DNA of 64,000 bases from SD8 sp035528475. GTDB taxonomy: Archaea; Halobacteriota; Methanomicrobia; Methanomicrobiales; Methanospirillaceae. Below are positions 26,818-35,017 of this stretch, in pieces (position 1 is the first letter of the stretch; every line of letters starts with the position of its first letter). The stretch spans positions 5,129 to 69,128 of the forward strand of contig DATKYO010000115.1 of the NCBI GenBank assembly GCA_035528475.1, read 5' to 3'. The position numbers were made by a program, and so were the translations under genes. The notes under the pieces were generated by a model. It searched no databases. It was not told the origin of the DNA and saw only the letters and a list, made by a program, of their open reading frames with translations.

Positions 26818-27513
26818 CTAGTTTTTTTCATCCTCGAATTTGACATACCAGTGCGTTCCGTCACAGAAAGGCTTGTTTGAGGATTTTCCGCACCGGCAAA
26901 GACAGTAATGATCCGAAGTCTCCGGTTTGTTTCCATCAGGATCATGCAATTGAATATTTCCCGCCACATGGTATGACCTGTTCGGTCCTATGAAGATCTC
27001 AGGCTCATGACCCCATTCTTTTCGGAGTTTTCCTTCACTTGTAAAGCTGAGTGCACCTGAAGGGCACATCCGGATAATTCTTGCAGTATATTCGGGATTA
27101 TCGCCATCCGGATCGATCCATGGTTCGGCATCCCTCCTGAATACCTTTGGCACGTTACCTGTACAGTGCCCGATATGCGAACATACCCCCCGATTGTCGT
27201 GAATGGTGATTTGCTTACCATCATAAGTGTCCAGGCGATCAGGCACCCGTCCCTCCCTCTTGTCCCCCTTAAACCCAACGTTCAGGTGTGTGCCATCGCA
27301 AAAAGGCATGCTTGATGATTTTCCGCACCGGCAAAGGGCCATGTATGGTTGCGTCTCGATAAATACTCCCTTTGAATTTCGGAAATTCTTCAGCAGGTGA
27401 ACAAGGTATGGACCATCTTTTTGCACCTCGATTGTCGGCTTTTTCTCATTTTCGGCGTTTGGTCCTTCTGGTTCCATACCTGTCCCTGGATTGTGATAAT
27501 TGATAAAGTTCAT
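26818..27513 (-). CDS. CDGSH iron-sulfur protein with a central ferredoxin-like domain
   Basis: Two CDGSH-type motifs occur, near residues 60-75 (CRCGKSSSMPFCDGTH) and 210-225 (CRCGKSSNKPFCDGTH), each expected to bind a 2Fe-2S cluster through three Cys and one His. Between them lies a divergent 4Fe-4S domain (Fer4_19 type) with CSHIGHC and CPSGAL. It is likely an electron carrier or redox sensor. The start may be 27513 or 27477 (MEPEGPN); neither has a good ribosome site. The gene is divergent from the molybdopterin fusion gene and separated from it by about 100 bases, which suggests shared control. Confidence 0.9.
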   Translation of the reverse strand: MNFINYHNPGTGMEPEGPNAENEKKPTIEVQKDGPYLVHLLKNFRNSKGVFIETQPYMALCRCGKSSSMPFCDGTHLNVGFKGDKREGRVPDRLDTYDGKQITIHDNRGVCSHIGHCTGNVPKVFRRDAEPWIDPDGDNPEYTARIIRMCPSGALSFTSEGKLRKEWGHEPEIFIGPNRSYHVAGNIQLHDPDGNKPETSDHYCLCRCGKSSNKPFCDGTHWYVKFEDEKN

Positions 27514-27572
27514 GGGGGATGGAAACGACAGATCACAACTCCCGGTATTCCCTAAGTAGAAAGGCGAATTCC

Positions 27573-27582
27573 TTTTATATTA
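27573..27582 (+). promoter_or_regulatory. TATA box of the molybdopterin-desulfurase operon
   Basis: TTTTATATTA lies about 50 bases before the preferred ATG at 27631, between the divergent CDGSH gene and the fusion gene. Transcription would begin near 27600. Confidence 0.5.
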
Positions 27583-27630
27583 CGCCAATCACTCTTTCAT
27601 TAAGCCGATATTCGACATATGAGGAATTTC

Positions 27631-30600
27631 ATGACAGGGGAGAAATCGAGAGAGAAACGTGCAATATGTGGTATCTGTTCGGCTGGATGCGGCGTAATTG
27701 TAACTTATGATGAGGCAGGAAAAATTGCCGGTGTGCGGGCCGATGAAGATTCAGAACTGGGTGTCATCTGTAAACTCGGTGAGCATTCTGCCGAGATTGT
27801 GTACTCCCGGGATCGAATCCTCCATCCACTCAAACGTGTGGGCAAAAAGGGCACCTATCAATTTGAGCGGATTAGCTGGGATGAGGCATATGAGATAATT
27901 GTCGATAAAATAAATGCAATTCGAGAAGAATCCGGCCCCGAAGCCCTTGCAATTTATACCGGATCCGGCAGCTTCGAGCTATCCTTTTGTGATGTGTATC
28001 AACCAAAGGACGTGGCAGTTTCTTCGGCATCAAGTATTCTCTTTCCTCTCGGTTCACCCAACACGATGGGCGTGGGAGCGCTCTGCTATGTGTCATTTGC
28101 CATGATCGCCCCCCATGTTACCATGGGAAGAATGCATATCAATACTTACTCGGATTACGAAAATGCCGACCTCATAGTTGTCTGGGGGACAAATCCTGCC
28201 ACCGACTTTCCCCCCCTCACGCTGAAAAAGATCACAGATGCCAGGGCACGTGGAGCCAGTGTGATCGTCATTGACCCCCGCAGGACAAAGACCGTTGATC
28301 TTTGCGATGCTGAATGGGTTCCTATCCGGCCCGGAACGGACGGGGCACTCGCACTTGGTATGTGTAACGTGCTTATCGAGGAAGAGCTCTATGATGAAGA
28401 ATTTGTTCTTCACTGGACCCACGGATTTCCTGAATTTTCAACCTATGTCCAGCATTACCGTCCTGAAGTGGTCGAACGGATTTGCGGGGTTCCCGCAGAA
28501 ACCGTTCGGTCTGTTGCACGGAGAATTGCCAAGGCTAATGGAGCTACATGGGCGATGTACACCGGCCTTGAATACAGCAACAGTGGCGTGCAGGCAATCC
28601 GTGCCGCTATTACCCTCTGGGCTCTTGCCGGCCAGCTGGATGTTCCCGGCGGCCGGTGCTTTTCCATGAAAGAAAACCACTTCCCTATTAACCGGACAGG
28701 GTATCTCCCAAATCCCGATCTTAAAAAAGCAATTGGAACCGACCGCTTCCCTCTTTATACTGCCTACAGAAAAGAGTCGCATGCAATTTCGCTGCCTGAA
28801 TCTGTCCTGGAGGGTAAACCCTACAGGATCAGGGGACTTATTCTTCAGGCCGGCTCACTCCTGATTTCATGGCCGGAAACATCCATATGGAAAAAAACAC
28901 TCGAGAATCTGGATTTTCTTGTATGCATTGACCGTCAACTGAACGCTGATGCTGCATATGCAGATATCGTACTTCCAGCCACCACACATTATGAAAAATA
29001 TTCATATATGACCTATGGGCCCGTCTTTCGAATCAGGGACCGGGTCATACCGCCCCTAGGTGAAGCAAAAGATGATATGCTCATTATGGGGGAACTCGCC
29101 AGGCGCCTCGGATATGGCCATCTCTTCCCACAGACCGAAGAGCAGGTACTGAAGCATGTGCTCACCGGTTCGGGATTTTGCCTTGAAGATGTAGTTGCCG
29201 AAGGGGGCAGGGTGATCTCGCCTGTAAAAATGATGGAATATAAGAAGTGGGAGAAAGGGCTTCTTCGCCCGGATGGCAAAACCGGTTTCGATACGCCAAC
29301 AGGCAAATTTGAGATCTGGTCAACCATCCTGGAAGAGTTTGGCTATGATCCGCTTCCCGTATACATGGAACCTTCCGAAAGCCCGATCTCACAACCGGAA
29401 CTCGCTAAAAAATTTCCCCTTATCTTTAATTCAGGGGCAAGGGTCACCACTGACTTCCATTCCCAGCATCATGGAATTTTAGGATTACTAAAGGAACGTC
29501 CCGAGCCGACGGTCACCATCAACACAGAAGATGCTGCTGCAAGGGGGATACGTCACGGGGACCGTGTTGTTGTCAGGACTGCCCGTGGGGAGGTGCCTCT
29601 CCGGGCAATAGTGACAGATGATATCGTCGCAGGAGTTATCGAGGCCAATATGGGAGGAGGATGCCACGTCGGACCCCGGGCATGGCGGGAGGGGAATGTG
29701 AACCATTGTACCGATTTATCTAATTTTGATCCCATCTCAGGGTTTCCGGTCTATAAGGCTCTCCTCTGCGATGTCATAAAAGATGCAGAATCAGGAGATT
29801 CTATCTCCATCGGAACCGGAGAACTGGAAAATGCCCCCAAAAGCCGTGAGAAAGGCCAGGTTGAGGTACCTCCCCGGATTTACTTTGACCATAATGCAAC
29901 CACACCTATTCACCCGAAGGTTCAGGAAGCGATGTCCCCCTATCTCTCCAGGCGGTTCGGTAATCCTTCAAGTCTTTATCTTGAGGGAAAAGAAGCAAAA
30001 AGCGCCATCGATACGGCCCGGCTTTCACTGGCACAACTGTTGAACTGCACGGCACGAAGAATCAAATTCACGGGTTGCTGCACAGAGGCGAATAATACTA
30101 TAATTAAAGGGCTGGCATTCGCACACTGGGAGGATGGGGAAAAACACATCATTACGTCTGCTGTCGAACATTCGGCAGTGCTGGAGCCCTGCAGGTGGCT
30201 TGAGAAGTACGGGTATCGTGTCACTTTCCTTCCTGTGGATGAGACAGGGATGGTGCACCCCGGGGATCTTTTGGCAGCAATTAGTTACGACACGCTGCTT
30301 GTCTCCGTCATGATGGCAAATAATGAGACCGGGACAATCATGCCCATCAGGGAGCTTTGTGATATTGCTCACCGTTATGGAGCGCTTTTTCACACCGATG
30401 CAACACAGGCAATCGGAAAGATACCCCTTGATGTGCAGGACCTAAATGTGGATTTCCTTTCTCTTTCAGGCCACAAGATCAATGGCCCCAAGGGCGTTGG
30501 AGCGTTTTATGCAAAAAAGGGCATTCACTTCGATCCTCTTCTTCACGGCGGTGAACAGGAAGGACATATGCGTGCAGGTACGGAGAACGTCCCTGGAATC

Positions 30601-31032
30601 GTCGGGCTTGGCAAGGCCGCGGAACTGGCCCGGCAAAATGCGATGCATGCTGAGAGTAGCATTATACTCCGTGATCGCCTTGAACAAGGTATAAAAGATA
30701 TTGTTCCGGGTGCCCGGTTAAACGGCCATCCAAGTATGAGGTTGCCCAATACCCTGAACATGTTTCTGCCCGGATACAGGGGCGAGTCTCTTGTACTGGC
30801 GCTTGATCAGAAGGGTATCGATATATCTGCGGGTTCCGCCTGCCATTCGGGATCTTCCCAGCCTTCACACGTCTTGCGAGCCATGAACCTCCCTGATGAG
30901 GAAGTACACTGTTCTATCCGCATCTCCCTCGGCATCAATACTACTGAAGATGAGGTAGATCGATTTCTACACGAGTTCAGAGAGATAATCACCAATCAAA
31001 AACCCGTGGTTCAGTTTGTTGTCTGCAGGTAA
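27631..31032 (+). CDS. Molybdopterin oxidoreductase fused to a NifS cysteine desulfurase (likely metallopterin-dependent ergothioneine synthase)
   Basis: The protein has 1133 residues from ATG 27631, with GAGGAA six bases upstream. Residues 1-735 are a DMSO-reductase-family metallopterin enzyme: 4Fe-4S ligands C13, C16, C20 and C47, a likely Mo/W ligand C152 in GALCYVS, and MGD-binding segments such as VVWGTNPATDFPP and VIVIDPRRT. Residues 751-1125 are a class-I NifS desulfurase: YFDHNATTP, the PLP lysine K949 in SGHKINGPKG, and the catalytic loop C1071 in SAGSACHSG. Known: a metallopterin-dependent ergothioneine synthase with this domain pair was reported from Caldithrix abyssi (recalled, not checked). 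Inferred: cysteine sulfur passes from C1071 to the Mo/W centre and then to hercynine. The EgtD gene follows by 15 bases. Alternatives are other sulfur insertions. Confidence 0.85.
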   Translation: MTGEKSREKRAICGICSAGCGVIVTYDEAGKIAGVRADEDSELGVICKLGEHSAEIVYSRDRILHPLKRVGKKGTYQFERISWDEAYEIIVDKINAIREESGPEALAIYTGSGSFELSFCDVYQPKDVAVSSASSILFPLGSPNTMGVGALCYVSFAMIAPHVTMGRMHINTYSDYENADLIVVWGTNPATDFPPLTLKKITDARARGASVIVIDPRRTKTVDLCDAEWVPIRPGTDGALALGMCNVLIEEELYDEEFVLHWTHGFPEFSTYVQHYRPEVVERICGVPAETVRSVARRIAKANGATWAMYTGLEYSNSGVQAIRAAITLWALAGQLDVPGGRCFSMKENHFPINRTGYLPNPDLKKAIGTDRFPLYTAYRKESHAISLPESVLEGKPYRIRGLILQAGSLLISWPETSIWKKTLENLDFLVCIDRQLNADAAYADIVLPATTHYEKYSYMTYGPVFRIRDRVIPPLGEAKDDMLIMGELARRLGYGHLFPQTEEQVLKHVLTGSGFCLEDVVAEGGRVISPVKMMEYKKWEKGLLRPDGKTGFDTPTGKFEIWSTILEEFGYDPLPVYMEPSESPISQPELAKKFPLIFNSGARVTTDFHSQHHGILGLLKERPEPTVTINTEDAAARGIRHGDRVVVRTARGEVPLRAIVTDDIVAGVIEANMGGGCHVGPRAWREGNVNHCTDLSNFDPISGFPVYKALLCDVIKDAESGDSISIGTGELENAPKSREKGQVEVPPRIYFDHNATTPIHPKVQEAMSPYLSRRFGNPSSLYLEGKEAKSAIDTARLSLAQLLNCTARRIKFTGCCTEANNTIIKGLAFAHWEDGEKHIITSAVEHSAVLEPCRWLEKYGYRVTFLPVDETGMVHPGDLLAAISYDTLLVSVMMANNETGTIMPIRELCDIAHRYGALFHTDATQAIGKIPLDVQDLNVDFLSLSGHKINGPKGVGAFYAKKGIHFDPLLHGGEQEGHMRAGTENVPGIVGLGKAAELARQNAMHAESSIILRDRLEQGIKDIVPGARLNGHPSMRLPNTLNMFLPGYRGESLVLALDQKGIDISAGSACHSGSSQPSHVLRAMNLPDEEVHCSIRISLGINTTEDEVDRFLHEFREIITNQKPVVQFVVCR

Positions 31033-31047
31033 TTATTCAGGATTCAT

Positions 31048-32043
31048 ATGAAAGGGGAAAAAACTCTTATAAATCCGCGGTTCTCCATTTGCAACTGTCT
31101 TGACAGTTCATTTGAACAGAATATCGCAAAGGACGTTTTTTTGGGCCTGACATCTCCCAGAAAATATATCCCCAGCAAATATTTCTATGACGCTCCCGGT
31201 TCCCGCTTGTTTGATGAGATCTGCGCTCTCCCCGAATATTACCTCACCCGGACAGAGATCTCCATTCTTGAAGAGGTGGGCGGCCGCATCCTGGACTCTT
31301 ATCCATGCATTGACCTTGTTGAAATGGGCTCGGGATCGTGTCGCAAGATTTCCTGCCTTATTGAATCCTCACACCGGCATCAGGGTTCGGGTATCAGGTA
31401 CATCCCGGTTGATGTCTCTGAATCTGCCCTCCTTGCAGCAGGGGAAGAGATTACCTCGTTTTTTAAGGAGATTCGGGTCCTGGGGTTCGTCGCAGATTTT
31501 ACCCGGCATCTCCGCCACCTCCCTGATACGAGACAAAAAATAATTATCCTGTTGGGAAGCACTATTGGAAATTTCCCGGTCCCGGAAATGCGGCGATTGT
31601 TTGATATGATCGCATTTTCAATGCATTCTGATGATCGGTTCCTGCTTGGCCTGGATATGGTAAAAGATTCGGCGATCATCGAGGCGGCGTACAATGATCC
31701 GCAGGGCGTGACCGCTTCATTCAATAAAAACATCCTTCATGTAGTAAATCGGGAACTTTCTGGCGATTTCCAACCCGAGGCGTTTGATCATCTGGCATTT
31801 TTTAATCCGGATCTCGAACAGATTGAGATGCATCTTGTGGCACGTCATTCCATGACTGTTACCCTCGGGACGATCCCGCTCACGGTCAAACTCGAGAAAG
31901 GCGAGTCGATTTGTACCGAGATATCCCGAAAATTCAGGCGTGATACTATTGAAGACATGACTGCAAAGGCAGGCCTTGCTGTTCATTCATGGTTTACCGA
32001 TTCACGGGGCTGGTTCTCCCTGGTTGAGCTGGTCAAGGATTGA
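31048..32043 (+). CDS. egtD: L-histidine N-alpha-methyltransferase (EgtD-like)
   Basis: The 331-residue protein matches the EgtD (DUF2260, PF10017) family that makes hercynine from histidine with three SAM molecules. Typical segments are KYFYDAPGSRLFDEICALPE, the SAM motif EMGSGSCRK, LLGSTIGNF and LLGLDMVKD. The histidine-binding residues of mycobacterial EgtD (as I recall them, Y56, N166, Y206, E282, S284) correspond to Y65, N175, Y215, E291 and S293, all with the same offset of nine. This strongly supports histidine as substrate. The ATG is preceded by AGGA, and the gap to the fusion gene is 15 bases, so the two form an operon. Confidence 0.92.
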   Translation: MKGEKTLINPRFSICNCLDSSFEQNIAKDVFLGLTSPRKYIPSKYFYDAPGSRLFDEICALPEYYLTRTEISILEEVGGRILDSYPCIDLVEMGSGSCRKISCLIESSHRHQGSGIRYIPVDVSESALLAAGEEITSFFKEIRVLGFVADFTRHLRHLPDTRQKIIILLGSTIGNFPVPEMRRLFDMIAFSMHSDDRFLLGLDMVKDSAIIEAAYNDPQGVTASFNKNILHVVNRELSGDFQPEAFDHLAFFNPDLEQIEMHLVARHSMTVTLGTIPLTVKLEKGESICTEISRKFRRDTIEDMTAKAGLAVHSWFTDSRGWFSLVELVKD

Positions 32044-32167
32044 TTATTCATAATCTTCAGGGGCTTTGTGGCCGGAATGAACGGGGAGAGGTCTTTTGGG
32101 TCCAGGAATTTATTTTCTGTGTTTCGAATTGTTCAAGAAAAATAAATGAATCTGATTAATCTCTTGT

Positions 32168-32455
32168 TTATAAACCACGAAGCTGTTTTTCTGATCCCCG
32201 TGAGCAATAAAAGGCATGTGACAGGCCCATCATTTCCGTTACCGGGCATGTGGGGCAGATGCATCCCGTTTCGGTGACTGCGCATGCCGATTTCCCTGTC
32301 GAACAATAGAGAAGTTCGCCTTTTTCTTTCATGCAACTGTCATACGTGGGGCATTGGGGACAGGTACACTTTGAACGGATCGTCTCTTTCATCTTCTTCT
32401 GATCTTCCGGGCTCATCATGCTCATTTTTTTCATTGTCTCTTCGAATTTATCCAT
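32168..32455 (-). CDS. DUF2769 small Cys-rich protein
   Basis: The 95-residue protein has the repeated pattern CTCPQCPTYDSC and CICPTCPVT plus other Cys, and it begins MDKFEETMKKMSMMSPEDQK. This is the archaeal DUF2769 family, which probably binds a metal or Fe-S centre. The ATG at 32455 lies six bases after GAGGA; the earlier ATG is directly on the ribosome site. It is convergent with egtD and its function is unknown. Confidence 0.85.
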   Translation of the reverse strand: MDKFEETMKKMSMMSPEDQKKMKETIRSKCTCPQCPTYDSCMKEKGELLYCSTGKSACAVTETGCICPTCPVTEMMGLSHAFYCSRGSEKQLRGL

Positions 32456-32625
32456 ACACATTCCTCTTTATCCAAATTATTGAAGAAAGGCGAACAGTAT
32501 AAATATACTGCTCCCCTTGGATCCGAGTTGACCACGAACAAATGATAGATATTTATTATGGAAATTTTTTTCATTTTCACAGGAAAAGATCGATTTAAGA
32601 GAGAATATATGTCAAAATTCTTTTT

Positions 32626-34590
32626 TTATTCAAATCGTTTCGGATCCGTATCGACATCCAAAACAACCGGCTTTTGAAGTGCCATGGCCTTTACTATGGC
32701 TTTTTTCAGCTCATCCGGGCGGGATATCCTGATCCCAATTCCACCACATGCATCGGCATAGGCAGCAAAATCAGGATTGAGAAGATCGGTCCCGAAATTC
32801 GGATAATGCTCAGTCAGTTGTTCTACCTGGATCATTCCCAGCTGACGGTTGTTCAGGATGACCACTACCATGGGAAGATCATATTTCACTGCCGTAACAA
32901 AATCCGACATGGCCTGTGAAAACCCGCCGTCTCCGGTGATACAGAAAACCTGTCTTTCGGGATAGGCAATTTTGGCAGCGATTGCTGCCGGTAACCCGAA
33001 ACCCATTGTTGCCAGGTAGCCGGACATGGTAAAACGCTGCCGTTTCATCCTGAAATTACGGCCGAACCACCACTGGTTTTCTCCCACATCGACAGTTATC
33101 ACCGCATCCCCGGGAATCGTTTCGGAGAGAACTTTCATGATAAATGGCGGCCTTATGGGAACTTTCTCCGCATCCGCTTCCCTGTTAAGTTGTTCTTCCC
33201 ATTCCCTCTTCATCTGTGCAAGTTTTGGCAATACCTCCCCGGCAGACTTCTTCGCGGCCATTGCAGTGAATCTCGGTATTGTAAGGGCACAATTTCCCCA
33301 GAGAGGAATGGTTTTCGGGCCTTTTCCCAGCCTTAAAGGATTTATGTCAACCTGCACTATGGCCTTGTCAGTGGGGATGTTGGTGAACTTGGAAAAGCCT
33401 ACTCCAAGAGTTACCAGGAGGTCTGCTTCCTGTACCAGTTTTCTGGCCTGAGGAGAACCCACCGAACCGAGCACTCCCACCACCCATTCATTGTCTTCCG
33501 GGATTACCCCCTTGGCACGGTAGGTGGTAAGAACCGGGGCGGCAATCTTTTCCGCCAGGGCGACCACCGCATCACCATTCTCATATGCTCCCCACCCGAC
33601 GATGATTACCGGCTTTCCGGCCTTATCGATGGCTTCGACAGCCTTCTCAATCTCGCTTTCACGGGGAACGATATGGGGACTCGTGATGCTGATCTCACGC
33701 CTGCAATAGTGCGGATCAAGAGTCTGCTTCTGGATATCGTTTGGAACCGAGAGCTGCGCCACTCCATGCCTCAATGTTGCATATTTCAACGCCCGGTTCA
33801 CCAGGAGGACGGCCATGTTCCGCTCATAAATTGTATTGTTATAGACTGTGACTGGCCGGAAGAAGGCGTCCTGGTCAATCTCCTGTATTCCATATGGGCC
33901 TGTATACTGTGTCGCCACCTGGCCGTTTAATGAAAAGACGGAGGCCCCATCCTCCTTGGCATCATACAACCCTGTAGTGAGGTTGGTGGCGCCCGGTCCG
34001 GCGATGGTGAGGCATGCAGCAATCCGGCCGGTAAGCTTATTGTAGGCGGACGCGGCCATCGCGGCATTTTCCTCATGTCTGACAACGATGTATCGCATTT
34101 TCGGATTTTTGCGGACAGCGTCCACCAATCCGAGAGATGAGGTGCCGGGAAGGCCGAATATCACCTCAATACCCCATGCCTCCATCTCGGAGATGATAAT
34201 ATCTGATACTGTCGTCTCTGCTGCCTGATGTGCCATCTCTTCTTTCCGTACCATTTGAAATGCACTTTTGGAAGCTCCACACACCGGGCATTTCCAGTCG
34301 TCCGGAAGATCCTTAAAGGCCGTACCTGGCAGGGTATTGGTTGCAGGCTCTCCATTATCCTCATTATATTCATATCCACAGACGCTGCATCTCCAGATCA
34401 TGGAGAGAGCCGGACCTGCCGGAACTTCATCACCTGTCCGGGAAAAAGCACTTTTGGAAGCTCCGCAGACCGGACACCTCCATTCCTCCGGAAGTTGGGA
34501 AAAAGCAGTGCCGGGGGGAGTCCCTGTTGCCGGCTCACCCGCGTCCTCATCATAGACATACCCGCATATGGAACACTTCCACCTGGTCAT
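32626..34590 (-). CDS. Double rubredoxin fused to a thiamine-diphosphate enzyme (pyruvate oxidase / acetolactate synthase type)
   Basis: Two rubredoxin domains come first (C6-x2-C9/C39-x2-C42 and C68-x2-C71/C101-x2-C104). From about residue 122 runs a full ThDP enzyme: EVIFGLPGTSSLGLVDA, the activating Glu in VRHEENAAMAASAY, a central domain, and near the C terminus ThDP/Mg binding GDGGFSQAM through LNN at about 553-581. The chain resembles pyruvate oxidase (PoxB) and acetolactate synthase. With built-in rubredoxins the likely acceptor of electrons from the enamine intermediate is an Fe-S or O2-related pathway, not quinone. GAGGAGAG precedes the ATG. Substrate and acceptor are inferences. Confidence 0.88.
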   Translation of the reverse strand: MTRWKCSICGYVYDEDAGEPATGTPPGTAFSQLPEEWRCPVCGASKSAFSRTGDEVPAGPALSMIWRCSVCGYEYNEDNGEPATNTLPGTAFKDLPDDWKCPVCGASKSAFQMVRKEEMAHQAAETTVSDIIISEMEAWGIEVIFGLPGTSSLGLVDAVRKNPKMRYIVVRHEENAAMAASAYNKLTGRIAACLTIAGPGATNLTTGLYDAKEDGASVFSLNGQVATQYTGPYGIQEIDQDAFFRPVTVYNNTIYERNMAVLLVNRALKYATLRHGVAQLSVPNDIQKQTLDPHYCRREISITSPHIVPRESEIEKAVEAIDKAGKPVIIVGWGAYENGDAVVALAEKIAAPVLTTYRAKGVIPEDNEWVVGVLGSVGSPQARKLVQEADLLVTLGVGFSKFTNIPTDKAIVQVDINPLRLGKGPKTIPLWGNCALTIPRFTAMAAKKSAGEVLPKLAQMKREWEEQLNREADAEKVPIRPPFIMKVLSETIPGDAVITVDVGENQWWFGRNFRMKRQRFTMSGYLATMGFGLPAAIAAKIAYPERQVFCITGDGGFSQAMSDFVTAVKYDLPMVVVILNNRQLGMIQVEQLTEHYPNFGTDLLNPDFAAYADACGGIGIRISRPDELKKAIVKAMALQKPVVLDVDTDPKRFE

Positions 34591-35017
34591 TCTTATCTCT
34601 CCTCAGTAACACAAGAGAGAGATTCAGGCACTATTAGTATTAACGACTATTCACTTGAGATGACAATCCCATAACCATGTATTTGGAATCGTATAACGAA
34701 TAGGAAATAGTGAAATTGTTGGGAGAAAAACCGGAAAACCAGTTTTATCTGGAAAAAATACATTTTACCAGCAGATGTGCAACCCTGGATTCATCACATT
34801 CATGTTCTTTTATAATGAAACGAAAATTTTTAGTATATATCGCACTTATGCACCATTACCAGTGACAAACTCAACCAGGTGAAATGTGGATTCTGTCATT
34901 GTATTAGTCAGGCGTTATCTACTTTGTGGTATCCGTAATTTCTTGAAAACAGGTTCAGTTCAGATTGTAGAGCTATCTTCCAGTCACTCAAGTGGATGTA
35001 TGCCTGGGGAGATAAGA
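34591..35017. other. 427-base upstream region of the protective-antigen-like gene
   Basis: No gene is visible. The region carries the promoters of two divergent genes. A TATA box for the plus-strand gene lies at 34834-34841, giving a leader of roughly 150 bases before the ATG at 35018. An in-frame GTG at 34886 exists but would spoil the signal peptide. Confidence 0.6.
34834..34841 (+). promoter_or_regulatory. TATA box of the protective-antigen-like gene
   Basis: AGTATATATC sits within TTTTTAGTATATATCGC, preceded by an A-rich element like a BRE. It is about 180 bases upstream of the ATG at 35018. Confidence 0.5.
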
